Of a stretch of DNA of 64,000 nt, positions 24,057 to 35,000 are shown one piece after another. Numbering within the stretch: position 1 is the stretch's first letter; every line of letters starts with the position of its first letter. The position numbers and the translations under genes are program-made. The notes below the pieces were generated by a model. That model saw only the letters and a list, made by a program, of their open reading frames with translations. It was not told where the DNA came from and did not search any database. The stretch comes from Clavelina lepadiformis (taxonomy: Eukaryota; Chordata; Ascidiacea; Aplousobranchia; Clavelinidae), in contig NC_135248.1 of the NCBI RefSeq assembly GCF_947623445.1, forward strand, positions 620,001 to 684,000, in the 5' to 3' direction.

Positions 24057-24557
24057 ATTCAGGTTCATTCGTAACTGCAAGGAATTAGTTTCAAGTCGGG
24101 AAAGTCGTCTTCAAAAACAAGGTGAATGTTTTGAGGGAAAGTTTCGCAATAATTCAGATATTTTTGCTCTGATTGACGAACAAACGGGAGAAAGAATTAA
24201 GATATTATAAAACGCGGGCGCAAGACACGAACGAAACCAAAGTCTGACGTTTCAAACATCCTCGAAGCACAATGTTTAGCGAAGTGAACTACGTCATGAT
24301 ACATATATTCACTGCAGTGTTGAAAACACTTTGACATTTTTAAGCAATTTGGAAGCGAAATGTTGGGAGGAGTGATCGAGGGTTGTATAAAAACAAACTT
24401 CAGAGCAAAAATCATTTCCATACCAGATCCTGATGATGTTTCGACCATTAATTACCAGGTTGATATTTCCTACAAATTCCTGCAAGTTCCGTCAACATCA
24501 ATCGTGACTTTGATTGCACTTAACCTGCTATTGTGCAGATTAGGAAGACAGAGATAA
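24057..24557. promoter_or_regulatory. Nearly identical upstream block of Rheb-B
   Basis: Mirror copy of 22222-22720, ending about 0.5 kb before the Rheb-B ATG. Two overlapping frames on opposite strands (83 and 65 residues) translate identically in both arms only because the DNA is almost unchanged; they carry no domain and are not called as genes. Confidence 0.45.
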
Positions 24558-25062
24558 TGCATAAAAGGCAGGTGGAGGCCTTTTGTTTGCTGAGAGATGA
24601 AAAAGCCACTCACAGGTCTTAACCGAGCACAGGGTCAGGTTGTGGCCGCATTAGTGAGATGACGAGTGTAAGGACAGGTCAGTGGCAACTCAATACAAGT
24701 CAACCTCAGAGGTGGCTTGCTATACTTAAATACTAAGCTTAAATGGTGGGTGTAAGTTGTATATGTAAGATGTCTATGAACGAGTGGTGTCGCTTTTGTC
24801 ATTTTGTATTTGTCATCATTACTCTCAATTAGGAATTTGCTGCGGCAATAAATAACATGAAATAATAACTCACTAAATTAAAATGGACTTGAGAGAAATC
24901 TTGTTTCACTGCTAAATTCGTGCGGATATTCCTCCCACGCATTAACTTTTTATAAAAGTATTTCATTATTTTCTAATTTTTTTGTATTTTTTGTCAGATT
25001 TCTGCGACTCGTTGTAAATTTTGAACAATCTGATTACACTGACATCATCGAAGATAAGCTCA

Positions 25063-27136
25063 ATGGCGTCAACTCGTTATAGAAAACTGGCCATCTTGGG
25101 ATACCGGACAGCAGGTAAAAGAGCTTCAGAAGGTTGATATTTTAATTTTTATGTCGCCTTGCTGGTCATTTTACGAACAGAACGAGTCGCACTTCTCAGC
25201 CTTCCATATGAACGGCGGTGCATCGCATCATTTATTGTTGGACCGAGGAAAGTCTTTGCGCGACTTAAACTCGGCGATGACGTTGAATTGCTCCAATCTC
25301 TGTTACTGAGCTCGTCTTTGCGCAAGTTTCGATTCTGACATATTTTTTTTTATTTGCATAAAAGCAAAATTTTGATGCCATCTGCTAAAATATGTTCCTC
25401 ATTCTTGTTTTAACGTTTTCCTATTTTTGTGTAATTTTAGCTTTTTGAATAAAAATATTTATTCTCTTCAGGAAAAACAGCCATCACTATCCAGTTTGTA
25501 AAGAATGAGTTTGTGACGTCATACCGCCCTACAATTGAAGACAGTAAGTAAAAATATTCTTTGTGCACTTCTTTGAATATGAATTTTACATTTGTTACAA
25601 TCGTCTTGATATGTCGAAATCATATCTTTCTTATGAGGACCTCATAGCTCACAAATTAAGCTTAAATTTAAAACTTATTCATGATTAAAATTGTTTTTTG
25701 CAGCTTACTATAAAAAGTACACATTGAACGAGCAAAATTACGAACTTGACATCGTTGATACGGCTGGGCAGGTGAGGACGAGAATCTATGAAATTACTTT
25801 CAGCTTTGTCTTGGCAATGTCTGATTGTTTGGAATATTCGCTTCTTGTTTTGATCAAACTTTTTATGAAATCTTGTTAATTAAAAATTACTTAGCCATGA
25901 CGCAAGACATTTAATTTTGAAATTGTTAAAATTCTAATCTAAAGAAAAATTAAGGAGGCGATCGCCCTGGCAGTTAGCTTCTACTTAAATTTTAAATTAT
26001 GACGTCACTTTGCTTTACAAACGACGGCTAAATATTTCAATGTTGGCTTCGTATTTAAACACCAAGTTACACAACATAGGTCAGTTGCGAAAAAGTTTGA
26101 ATTAATTTTGTGTCAATCCAGGAAGATTATTCTCTCTTCCCCGTTTCATGTTCATTGGATGTCTATGGTTACGTTCTTGTCTACTCGGTCACATCAGTTA
26201 AAAGGTGAGCAACTTTCTTTTGGCGATTGTTCTTTTCAGGACTGTGTTATTGTTACATCACAATGTGTGTGCAAGTGAAATTCAAATATACCTCATGCCA
26301 TAATATACATACACGTGGTCGTTTTTATAAGAATATATAAACTGGCTAAATAAACTTTTCGAAACTGGCACCATATCAGCAAGAACCATACCTTTTGTGC
26401 TGGTTTTGTTAGCTGGTATGCACGTCACTATCACCGTGGGTTGATGTACAAAAACTTAAACATGGTGAAACTTAATTATAGGTTTAATTGTGATATCAAA
26501 TCAATCAAAGCCGCAACTCTTAATTTAGCGTGGGGGTGGTTACCTATGGCAACACACCGGTGCCAGGTTGTCAATGTTGCCTCCAAATTCATCTTTGTAT
26601 TCACTTTTTTCAGCTTCGAGGTCGTAAAAGTGATCCACGACGAACTCATGGACGTGCTCGGAAGAATCAAGTAAATTTGACCGGATATTTTAACATGATT
26701 TTATCCTAACAGCTGTGTTGTGTTTATCGGTCACTTGTAAGATAAAACTGATGACAAGATTTATGTCTAGGATCCCCATCGTCCTCGTCGGGAACAAAAC
26801 TGATCTCGATCGTGAGAGGAAAGTGAGCACAGAGGAGGGAAGAGAACTTGCTCAAAGCTGGAACGCGATATTTCTCGAGACCTCGGCAAAGGAAGACTCG
26901 GTGAGAGTTGTGAGAAAAAGTGCTCAGTTTCCTGCTGACTCAGCAAATTATAGTTTAAAGTTTTGTTTCATCTGAATACGTTAATGCTTTTGTTTGGAAC
27001 AGTGACGTCAAAGTTGCAATTATGTTACTTATATTGTACATTTCAGGACGTCAAGGCTATCATCGACGGAATCATAAAGGAAATAGAAAAACAAGATGGC
27101 GACCTACCCGAAGAGAAAAGTTGCATTGTGTCGTGA
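25063..27136 (+). CDS. Rheb-like small GTPase B (divergent effector loop)
   Basis: Seven exons on the plus strand: 25063-25114, 25472-25543, 25704-25771, 26122-26204, 26614-26670, 26771-26900 and 27047-27136. All phases agree and give 183 residues ending in the CAAX box C-I-V-S. It shares the unusual loop Y-R-P-T-I-E-D-T-Y-Y with copy A. By eye the two coding sequences differ at 16 of 552 bases, 12 changing the protein (10 residues, for example Pro3/Ser, Arg6/Tyr, a Lys/Glu in the H-D-[KE]-L stretch of exon 5, and six near the C-terminal helix). All GTP-binding motifs are intact. The gene is head to head with copy A, with about 3.35 kb between the start codons. Confidence 0.9.
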
Positions 27137-27605
27137 TGATGACGTCAGAATATGAACAAGATTGACAGTTGGCAACGGAGCCAAGCAGTTGAATATCGTA
27201 GCGAGCGTGTAAAAGTCGGAATCCAGCATTGCTGGGATGACGCTGTGATCAAATTCCAAATTTTATTTTATTTTTAGAGCTTTTTGCCTTTTGTGATGCA
27301 GTATTTTTAATTGTGACGACACTATACAATGTAAAAATAACGCTGTGCCTTCTATGACCTCACAATAATAAGTCTTAAGTTCAAAGTTGTGAGGGCCTTC
27401 GAGTAAAATAGAGACGGCAGAGTGGTTGGGCTGGCATCGCATAAGTTTGTTCAGCAGTGAAAGTTGTCAGATTGTGAAATAGAGATCTTTCGGCTGTTGG
27501 CCCAACCTGTTAGAATGGAAACCAAGTTGCATTAAGCTACTGCTTAATGAGAATTGGAGAAGTCGACTTCGTTCATTCAAGTGTAGTCAGCAACTTAGGA
27601 ACAAT

Positions 27606-29235
27606 AATCTGGTCTAAATGGGTCCATTGTTAAAGTCGCGTGAAATGGGAAAAAGTTATACCTAGCATTTATTTAACTTGTGAAAATACAAAAAAATGCG
27701 CCAAGTATAATGACAAGAGTTAAAGCGACGAAAAACTAACACTTTGTGTCTTGCGGAAATCTGTCATTATTTCAACGACCGCATGTTGGCGCCAGAATAT
27801 CGCATAAAATGAAAGTGCAACTTAAAAGTTTAAGAATCAGAAAAATTTACAATTTTGTTGTTCATTTTCTGTTGTTGAATACAACCGAAGTTATAATAAA
27901 AAGATAATTACCAGAAGTAGTGACACTTCCTGTCAGCTATAGCGACATATTTGAAATCAACAACAACAGAACTTGCAAGATCGAAGCTGTAACTAAAGTT
28001 GTCCCTTATATTACGTCATAAAATGTTTTTACCGCCATCCAATCATCGTCGTCTTGTTAATATTGTCCGAGTATTTACAACATGCTTACGTATAAGCTGA
28101 TACAAAGTCCGACGAAATCGGCAATGTTTTGTTGCAAAAGTAGGCCAGCATGTGAATGTCCTGGTAGTCGGCAAGAAAGTACTCCGGGAATATTATCAGG
28201 GCAAGCTCTACTTACTGCGCCTACCACTAGCTATGCCTCATTATAATTTATCTTACTCTACAGTAGTGCCATAAACCTTAGTTAAGGATTCCAAAGATTT
28301 TACGCCACAAAAACTGATTATCAATGCCAGATTGCGATGGAATGTGACACAACACGTGTTTTGTGGTAGCACTTCGCATGCTTATTTGTCATGTTAAGTT
28401 AATTCATTATGCCATTACATAACTCAGTCTGTGTTACAGACGTGTTACAAAGACGTTCAAACAATTGGATTAAAATTGAATGTCAAACCAAAACATACTC
28501 GCTTTATTTAAAAATTCCCAATTTACTGCATACAATTTTGAAACGCCGTTTTATTCGCCTAACCTTCTATTTGCATTATGGTATAATCACTGGGTCGGGA
28601 GCAGTCCTATAGTTGGCTAATACCTTTGACAAATGCGGAGACATGTGAAGGTAAATTGCAAATCGTAGCCAACATTCCCCAAACAGCTTGCACACTTTTG
28701 CCAATTTGGTTGAGGTTTTGCATTGGTGCTAGTAATAGCCCAAGCATTGAGCCTATGACGCTTGTATACCGGCACACGTTGGTCTTATTCTTGATCTGAT
28801 ATCAGAATTCTTATCCTCGGACCGAAAAAAGCGGTTTGGGAATTAAGAGATGCCAAAAACGTAAATCACCTTGTTCTGAAGTCAAAATGGCAGCGGCCGA
28901 ATAAACTTCAATGTCACAAATGTTCTGGCCTTTCACCAACTCTGCCAGTTGCTTGCAGTGCCGCTACTTTTCCAACTGCTCCTTGCTCAAACCAACACTC
29001 AACTTTGAACTCAGGAACTGTGATTGTGACGTCACAGTAAGCACAACATCGATCGCTTCGCAGATATCGTCACACTTACGATTAACAGACAAAGAAAAAC
29101 TCAAATGAAAAAATATGGGAATATGATCACATATATCACAACACCGATACATGCTAACTTTTGCACGCTCGCTACGACATTCAACCGCGCGGTTCGGTCG
29201 CCAACTGTCAATTACGCAATTTTGTGACGTCATCA
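27606..29235. other. Spacer between inverted repeat and Rheb-C
   Basis: Short open frames at 28409-28612 and 28911-29108 have no recognisable features. The end near 29160-29235 is the Rheb-C 3' untranslated region; the phrase CTCGCTACGACATTCAAC there is shared with the 3' flanks of the other two Rheb genes. Confidence 0.5.
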
Positions 29236-32169
29236 TCACGACACTATGCATTTCTTCTCTTCAGGTAGGTTGCCGTCTTGTCTCTCGATTTCCATAATGA
29301 CTCCTTTAAAGATGGCCTGGACGTCCTGAAATACGCAAAGGTTAAGCAAGTGTAGCAGCTTCAAGCCGCAAAGCTTTTTTTATGACGCAATAATCGCAAT
29401 TAGTGTGCGTCATCTCGTATAAACTCACATTAAAAACTGAAATGTTTCTGACAATCATATGCCCCGTTCCAAAGTATAGCGTATACACCAGATAGACACA
29501 AACTTCACTTTTCAGAAGTCGATAAAAAGGGATACATGATTATATGCAACATATCAGCTTTTAATTAGAATATACATTAACTTGGCTGCATCAGTTGCGG
29601 CCAACTGGTGCTTGAAGATATCAGGGCTGCCGACTTAACATAACACAAATGTGATTTGACCTGCAACAGGGGAGCAAGAATATCTTAAATAAGACAAGTA
29701 CATCAACGGTGGCAACTCATGAAAAGCTGATGACAAATGTAAATGTTTGAAAGAATAACTACAAGTTGTTCAGATGCAGCTGGATCGTATAGGTTCGTTG
29801 ATGTCTATGTTGTCTAACTGTGCTTTTATCTGGTCAAATTCTATGGCAGAGCTATTTCAAAGCAAAATAAACTTGGACAAAATTTTTAAATTTATTTTAG
29901 TAGAATTTTTTAGAATTGAAACCAGAAACCACCGACTCTGAATCAACACTGTCTGACTTCATCAAAGAAATAGACTCTTACCAGGTTATGTTTTGCCGAA
30001 GTCTCGAGAAATATCGCGTTCCAGGTTTGAGCAAGTTTTTGTCCCTCCTCCGTGCTCACTTTCCTCTCAAGATGAAGATCCGTTTTGTTCCCGACGAGGA
30101 CGATGGGGATCCTGGAGAAACAACTCATCAATTTATCATTCTAGAAAAAAGCAGCTCTCGAGAAGAACCACTTCACATCATAAACCTTAGCATTATGGGG
30201 AGCAATCTGCAAATTTTCATTAATTCTGGCTGAAAAAAGAAATGGCTTTTGACCAAGACAGCTTCCTATTTAGACGGCAATACTTGCCTATACAAATACA
30301 TGTTCACAAGCCAGATGGTAACTATGACACAAGTGACCGGCAAACACAACACAGCTGTCAAAATAAAATCATGTTAAAATGTGTTGGAGTACTCACTTGA
30401 TTCTTCCAACCATGTCCAGCAGTTTGTCGTGGATTACTTTCACGACCTCGAAGCTTAAAAAAGTGAATACAAAGATGAATTCGGAGGCAACATTGACAAC
30501 CTGGCACTGATGTGTTGCCATAAATGTGCACCCCACACTGGGCCTGTGGTTGAATTTGAACCCCAGTGATATTAACAGCTCAACCGGCTTGTTCAGTATT
30601 AAATCATGTAAAAACCGCGCAACGTTTGATTTTGTTTTATAAAATTTCAAGCCCAGCTTACTCAGCTTGCACATTTGTCCGATGAAAACATTTTGCAAAT
30701 ATTTTCTAGAAATTTTTGTGATCTTGTCCAAGGACATCGAAGCAAGTTCACATAAACATGGATGAATCTCGAAAACTGCAAATCTTAGTCTTCTCTAATC
30801 GCACTTTTAGTCAAACTAAGTTTTAAATCAAAATGTAGCACGATGGCCAAGTGGACAGATCATGACATTAAGCTCATTTGTCTCTCGATCCTTTAAATAC
30901 CAAGTTAAACACCTTTTAGCTGACGTGACAGAGTAGACCAGGATGTAGCCATGGATGTCCAAGGAGTAAGAATCAGGAAAAAGGGAATATTCATCCTGAA
31001 ATAAAAAAAGAGTTGAAAAGCCACAGATGTTTTGTTTATGCCAACATCTAAATATTTACTTTTCCACTTGATAGTATTCATCCCAAAAAATATTCCACTT
31101 TAAAATTTAAGATTCAATCTAAACCTCTTGGTAATGAATGAATTGGTAATTTTTGTCATTAATTATATTTATGACTTCATAAAAAAAGCAGCTGAATCAA
31201 TAAACCGAAGCAAAAGGAAGCGTTTATTTCTCATCTTTCACCTGTCCGGCAGTATCAACAATATGAAGTCGATATTCCTGGTTGTTTAATTTGAATTGTC
31301 GCGTGAAAGCTGCAAGTATGAATTCAGCAGGGAAGTGCGTGTTTAAACGTAAAGATAATGCCATTGAGCATCAATTACAAGTCTAACACAAGCACGGAGT
31401 CAAATTTATGAATGAACAGCAGACGGAGCTATTTGACTCACTGTTTTCGATGGTCGGGTCGTAGGATTCAACAAACTGATTGTCAACAAACTGAATAGTA
31501 ATGGATGATTTTCCTAAAGACAAGAAAGTTTATTATTAGAAGATCATCTCAATGTAGTGGCTGACGACAACATCATCATGTGTGTAAGAAGTGTCATAGA
31601 CTTGTGGTGGTCGCCGTAGCAACACACGACGACTTTGCAGTCACCAGACGGACATCTCACATTAAAAGCTGTGTTTGCGCTGATTGATTTAACGATGGCG
31701 TACATGGTACTTGCCCGACAATATGTGTCTGCGTACCAGCCTTCAACATACGAGTATTGCAACACCGCAATAAAAATCAACCTCAGCAAATCGTTTCACT
31801 TGGGACACTTTAGTGCTAGCCGGGAAAAAACATGCGTCGTCACAAATCCTTGAGTGCCGCAGACTGATGCCGAAAGGAATGTTGTTAGATAGGAAAATTT
31901 TAATAATAATAAAAGAATACTTTTTTTGACAACTCATTTTATACATTGAACTACTCCCGTTGATAAAACAATCTTAGTTATAAGCACAGACAAAATGTGA
32001 TGTTGGTAAATAAGAGCATTTAATAAACTAGTTTTCAAGCAGCCACAAGAAATAAACACAATATATGTGTTATATTGATGATAGTGAAAAATACTATACA
32101 TTACAAATCTCACGCACCTACTGACCGATAACCCATGATGGCCAGCTTCCTGTCACGAGGTGGCGCCAT
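29236..32169 (-). CDS. RHEB: RHEB, conventional copy (mTORC1-activating GTPase)
   Basis: Seven exons on the minus strand: 32169-32118, 31513-31442, 31309-31242, 30995-30913, 30453-30397, 30111-29982 and 29325-29236. All phases agree and give 183 residues. Motifs match human RHEB closely: G-Y-R-S-V-G-K-S-S (13-21), effector loop [32 protein letters not shown] and the CAAX box C-I-V-S. RHEB-GTP binds and activates mTORC1 and is switched off by TSC2. This copy keeps the standard effector residues and is therefore the best candidate for the ancestral function. Intron positions equal those of copies A and B. The G5 region reads S-A-K-H-N-L instead of S-A-K-E-N-Q. Confidence 0.95.
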
Positions 32170-32414
32170 GGAGCTTCTCTACAACAATATCACCAGAACA
32201 TAAATATTCGTAAAAACACAGCAAGTTTTAGAAACCCGAGAGATAGAAGGAATCGAAATTGATTAAACCCTAAGAATGTTGTGTCTATTCTGATGGAGAC
32301 AAAAACTTCATTGTCTTCGTAAAAAATTGATTATGGCAAAAGTAAATATCTAAGACCATTTAAAGACATCTTGACCAGCCAAAGGTATTCTTCATTATAA
32401 AGACAGAAATCACT

Positions 32415-32515
32415 CATAATTAGGTTTAGTTTGCTATGTTACAACATTTAAGTTAGGAAACTGTGAAATTTAGCTTTGAACGCACACTTTTTCCAGTGAA
32501 ATAGTGGTAACCAAA
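32415..32515 (+). repeat. Dispersed repeat family 1, partial copy 3
   Basis: It matches the second half of the copy at 1891-2105: ACAACATTTAAGTTAGGAAACTGTGAAA, here spaced over 32437-32470, then CCAGTGAAATAGTGGT. Same orientation as the other copies. Confidence 0.45.
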
Positions 32516-32585
32516 AGTTATACATAGAAGCAGGTTAGTCTATATTAAAATTCCGCCAACTTAAAAAAACAAAAATGTATGTATT

Positions 32586-33010
32586 AAGGATGTGCCGCGA
32601 GGAAGATTATTCGGGTTCGTGCGAATCCGAATATCATGAAAGTCGACATGAACGAATCCCGAATCTATTCGTATTAGAACCAAACAATAAAATTTCATTC
32701 AAAAGTTGTCAAGTCTTGTTTCTAAAATGACGTAATCGATAAACAAATCGCTTTCTTTCGAAAAATAGTGTTTAAAAAACGATGGAAAAAGCAAAATCGT
32801 TAGGAAAACGACCTTCATTGTAAGTACTGCTGACTCTAGTTTAGCTTTGTCGGGAAACTAGATCATCATTTTTTACGAAAGTCAGTAAATTTATAAGTAA
32901 TATTGTATTCGGGTTCGCCATTGTTGGTATTCGTGTTCGCCCGAATCTTCCATAAAGGCGATATTCGGCGAATCTATTCGGGTTTGGGTTTGTATCGGCC
33001 CATCCCTATT
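32586..33010. mobile_element. Probable DNA-transposon MITE with GGGATGGGCC-type ends
   Basis: The left end reads AGGATGTGCCGCGAG and the right end, on the other strand, AGGGATGGGCCGATAC. Both ends continue into inverted-repeat-rich phrases such as TATTCGGGTT and CCGAATATC. No target duplication is clear. The ends resemble those of several animal non-autonomous DNA elements, but the family is uncertain. Confidence 0.45.
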
Positions 33011-33807
33011 CCCTAGTATATATACATCGAAAGTTTACATGGCCAATGCCAAAATCCACTGGCGTAAAAATTAGTTTTTGCCGTACTTCTTCAGCGATAA
33101 GGTGCTAGTTTCCAGTCTGAACCCAGCTTTAGCGCAGCAGTACATAAACGATTTCTGTCAAAAACTTCCATTTCTGCCGGGCGTGTTGGAGAAAGAGAAA
33201 CAGCCATAATGTCTGAACCAAGTGAACCGGAGCAGTGGATTAGACATTCAGACCGCACGTTACCAGATAAAGAGGATAACTTGCGTATCTGAAATATGCA
33301 TAAGCAAGCATGGTAGTAAGGTGTTCTTAACCTTATTAACTTCGCTCACCCGGAATCTGATAACATAACCGGCAAATTAGACAAATACAAACGCTGCTTA
33401 CAAAACTACACCAGTCTGGGCTAATTGAGAAGGTGCTAAGAAGGTAAAAATGTTTTGCGGAGTGCGTGGGTAGTATTTAAATGGCGGATTTTCTTACTGC
33501 AAAAATGCCTTACACTAGCGACGGATATGGCGCTGGGACGATTACACAAAACCAGTGGACGCACGTAACTTGGCGTCTTCCAAACCACTTGCAGTCTGAG
33601 TAAGTAGGCTAAATAATCGTCACAAGTTGGGCAAATTATACAGGTCATAATTACAAACACGCCGCAGGCCCGGCGTCATTAAAGGAAAATCGGCCATAAC
33701 TACCAACAAACCGTTTAAGTGATTGATGGGGATAAGCGTAAAGCTAAAGTTCTACAATTATTGTACAAAAAAAAAGAAAAAGAATAAAAAATGCTATTGT
33801 GTTGGTT

Positions 33808-33972
33808 TTTGTTGTTTATTTTTCGCCATTAGCTGTACGGAGCGAAAGTTAGGATGCTAACCGTTGTAGCTATAGCACAATAAAATACATGCTCACGAAC
33901 AATTAACGAGCAGGAAACAGTGGCAAAGCCCAAGGGCCTAAAACATGCAAGATGGCAGTAACAGAAATGTGT
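33808..33972 (+). repeat. Dispersed repeat family 2, copy 1
   Basis: It aligns by eye with 56787-56942. Shared landmarks in order: TTTATTTTTCGCCATTA, TAGGATGC, ACATGCTCACGAACAATTA, GAGCAGGAAA, GCCCAAGGGCCT and AAACATGCAAGATGGC. Both copies are on the same strand. The family is not recognised. Confidence 0.55.
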
Positions 33973-35000
33973 TATGAGATGTTATACAAAAATTCAAATA
34001 TACGTACTCGATTAAATTAAATCGTAGCCATAACATATATATACCATTCGCCAGAACTACGGCAGATTGCACTATTTCATTTCTTGATCACAACATATGT
34101 ATTCATTGACGTTTTTTTATTTATTAACAAACCTGTAATTTACTCTTGTACGCTGTACGCAAAGCTTGTGTTGTAACAAAGTCAACTTTTTCTTACCTAA
34201 GTCATGTCGAATCAATTGAAACTGTGATTTGAGTCGATCCAATGCTCACTAACAGTTTAACTTTGAAAATGTTTCTGACGATACACAGGCTTCTTAAAAT
34301 TAATCTGGTTAATTGGTATATGTCTATAACAAGTTTTTTCGAAAAATAACACATCCATTTTAAATGTTTACAAAGCTACACATTTTGCTTTCACATCGGT
34401 CAGCAGGTGAAATGGTGAATAGAGCCAAGTAATCATCGAATCTTTTTACGCTCTAATGAACTATTAAATCTCTGTGTTTACTATTGAATTGAATATTAAA
34501 ACTCTAATGAAAATAATTGACTCTAATGAAGTCAAAGATTCGAGTCGTTGTAAGACTGTGTAAAGCTGTTCTGGGTTTCCACTGTGGTCTTTATCCTATC
34601 AAGTCTTTCACTGATAGTAAACAATCTCCTTCTGTATGCCGCCTCACAACAACCAGAACAACCTTGACAGGTTGAAACCATTGGAGGGAAAATAGAAACT
34701 GAAACTGTGGTCTTGGGAATAAAGAAAAGAAATCCTGGAAATTATATAAAACTCATTTATAGTTTATTTATGAAAAGTTTTGCTCCAAACAAAAATAACA
34801 TTATCGAATAAAATTTGCCGCGTAATCTACACAGAATGAATATTTTTGGTCGAGTCAGCTTTTGACGCAATGGCCACGTTGACCACTTTGTAAACGTTGA
34901 TAACTTCTGCTGAGATTGCTGAGATCCTCCAAGCAAGGTCCTATCCCATCTGGTCATTCTTCGAATCATCTGAAGTGAAATTTCTGATCGTTGGAAAACG

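Larger units (their letters stand above)
23840..27605. repeat. Right arm of large inverted repeat carrying a Rheb-like gene
   Basis: It is the mirror image of 18481-22910 with the same order of exons, introns and flanks. The arm lacks the roughly 595-base segment present near 18572-19165 in the left arm. Intergenic and intronic DNA is as similar as, or more similar than, the exons, so the duplication or last homogenisation is recent. Confidence 0.9.
32170..34996. other. Spacer with repeats between Rheb-C and the receptor gene
   Basis: Besides the repeats listed separately, no coding region is supported. A frame near 33190-33300 and one on the minus strand at 33436-33660 lack motifs. The region includes the presumed Rheb-C promoter. 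Confidence 0.45.

Noticed and set aside
22222-24557. Identical 83- and 65-residue open frames in both palindrome arms
   Set aside because: They overlap on opposite strands, have no domain, and their identity follows from near-identical DNA in the arms. They are not evidence of coding.
29916-30233. Plus-strand 105-residue frame at Rheb-C
   Set aside because: It is largely antisense to Rheb-C exon 6, whose minus-strand translation carries the conserved [11 protein letters not shown] motif.
33436-33660. Minus-strand 74-residue Cys-containing frame
   Set aside because: No domain pattern, no neighbouring exons in phase and no matching codon features.
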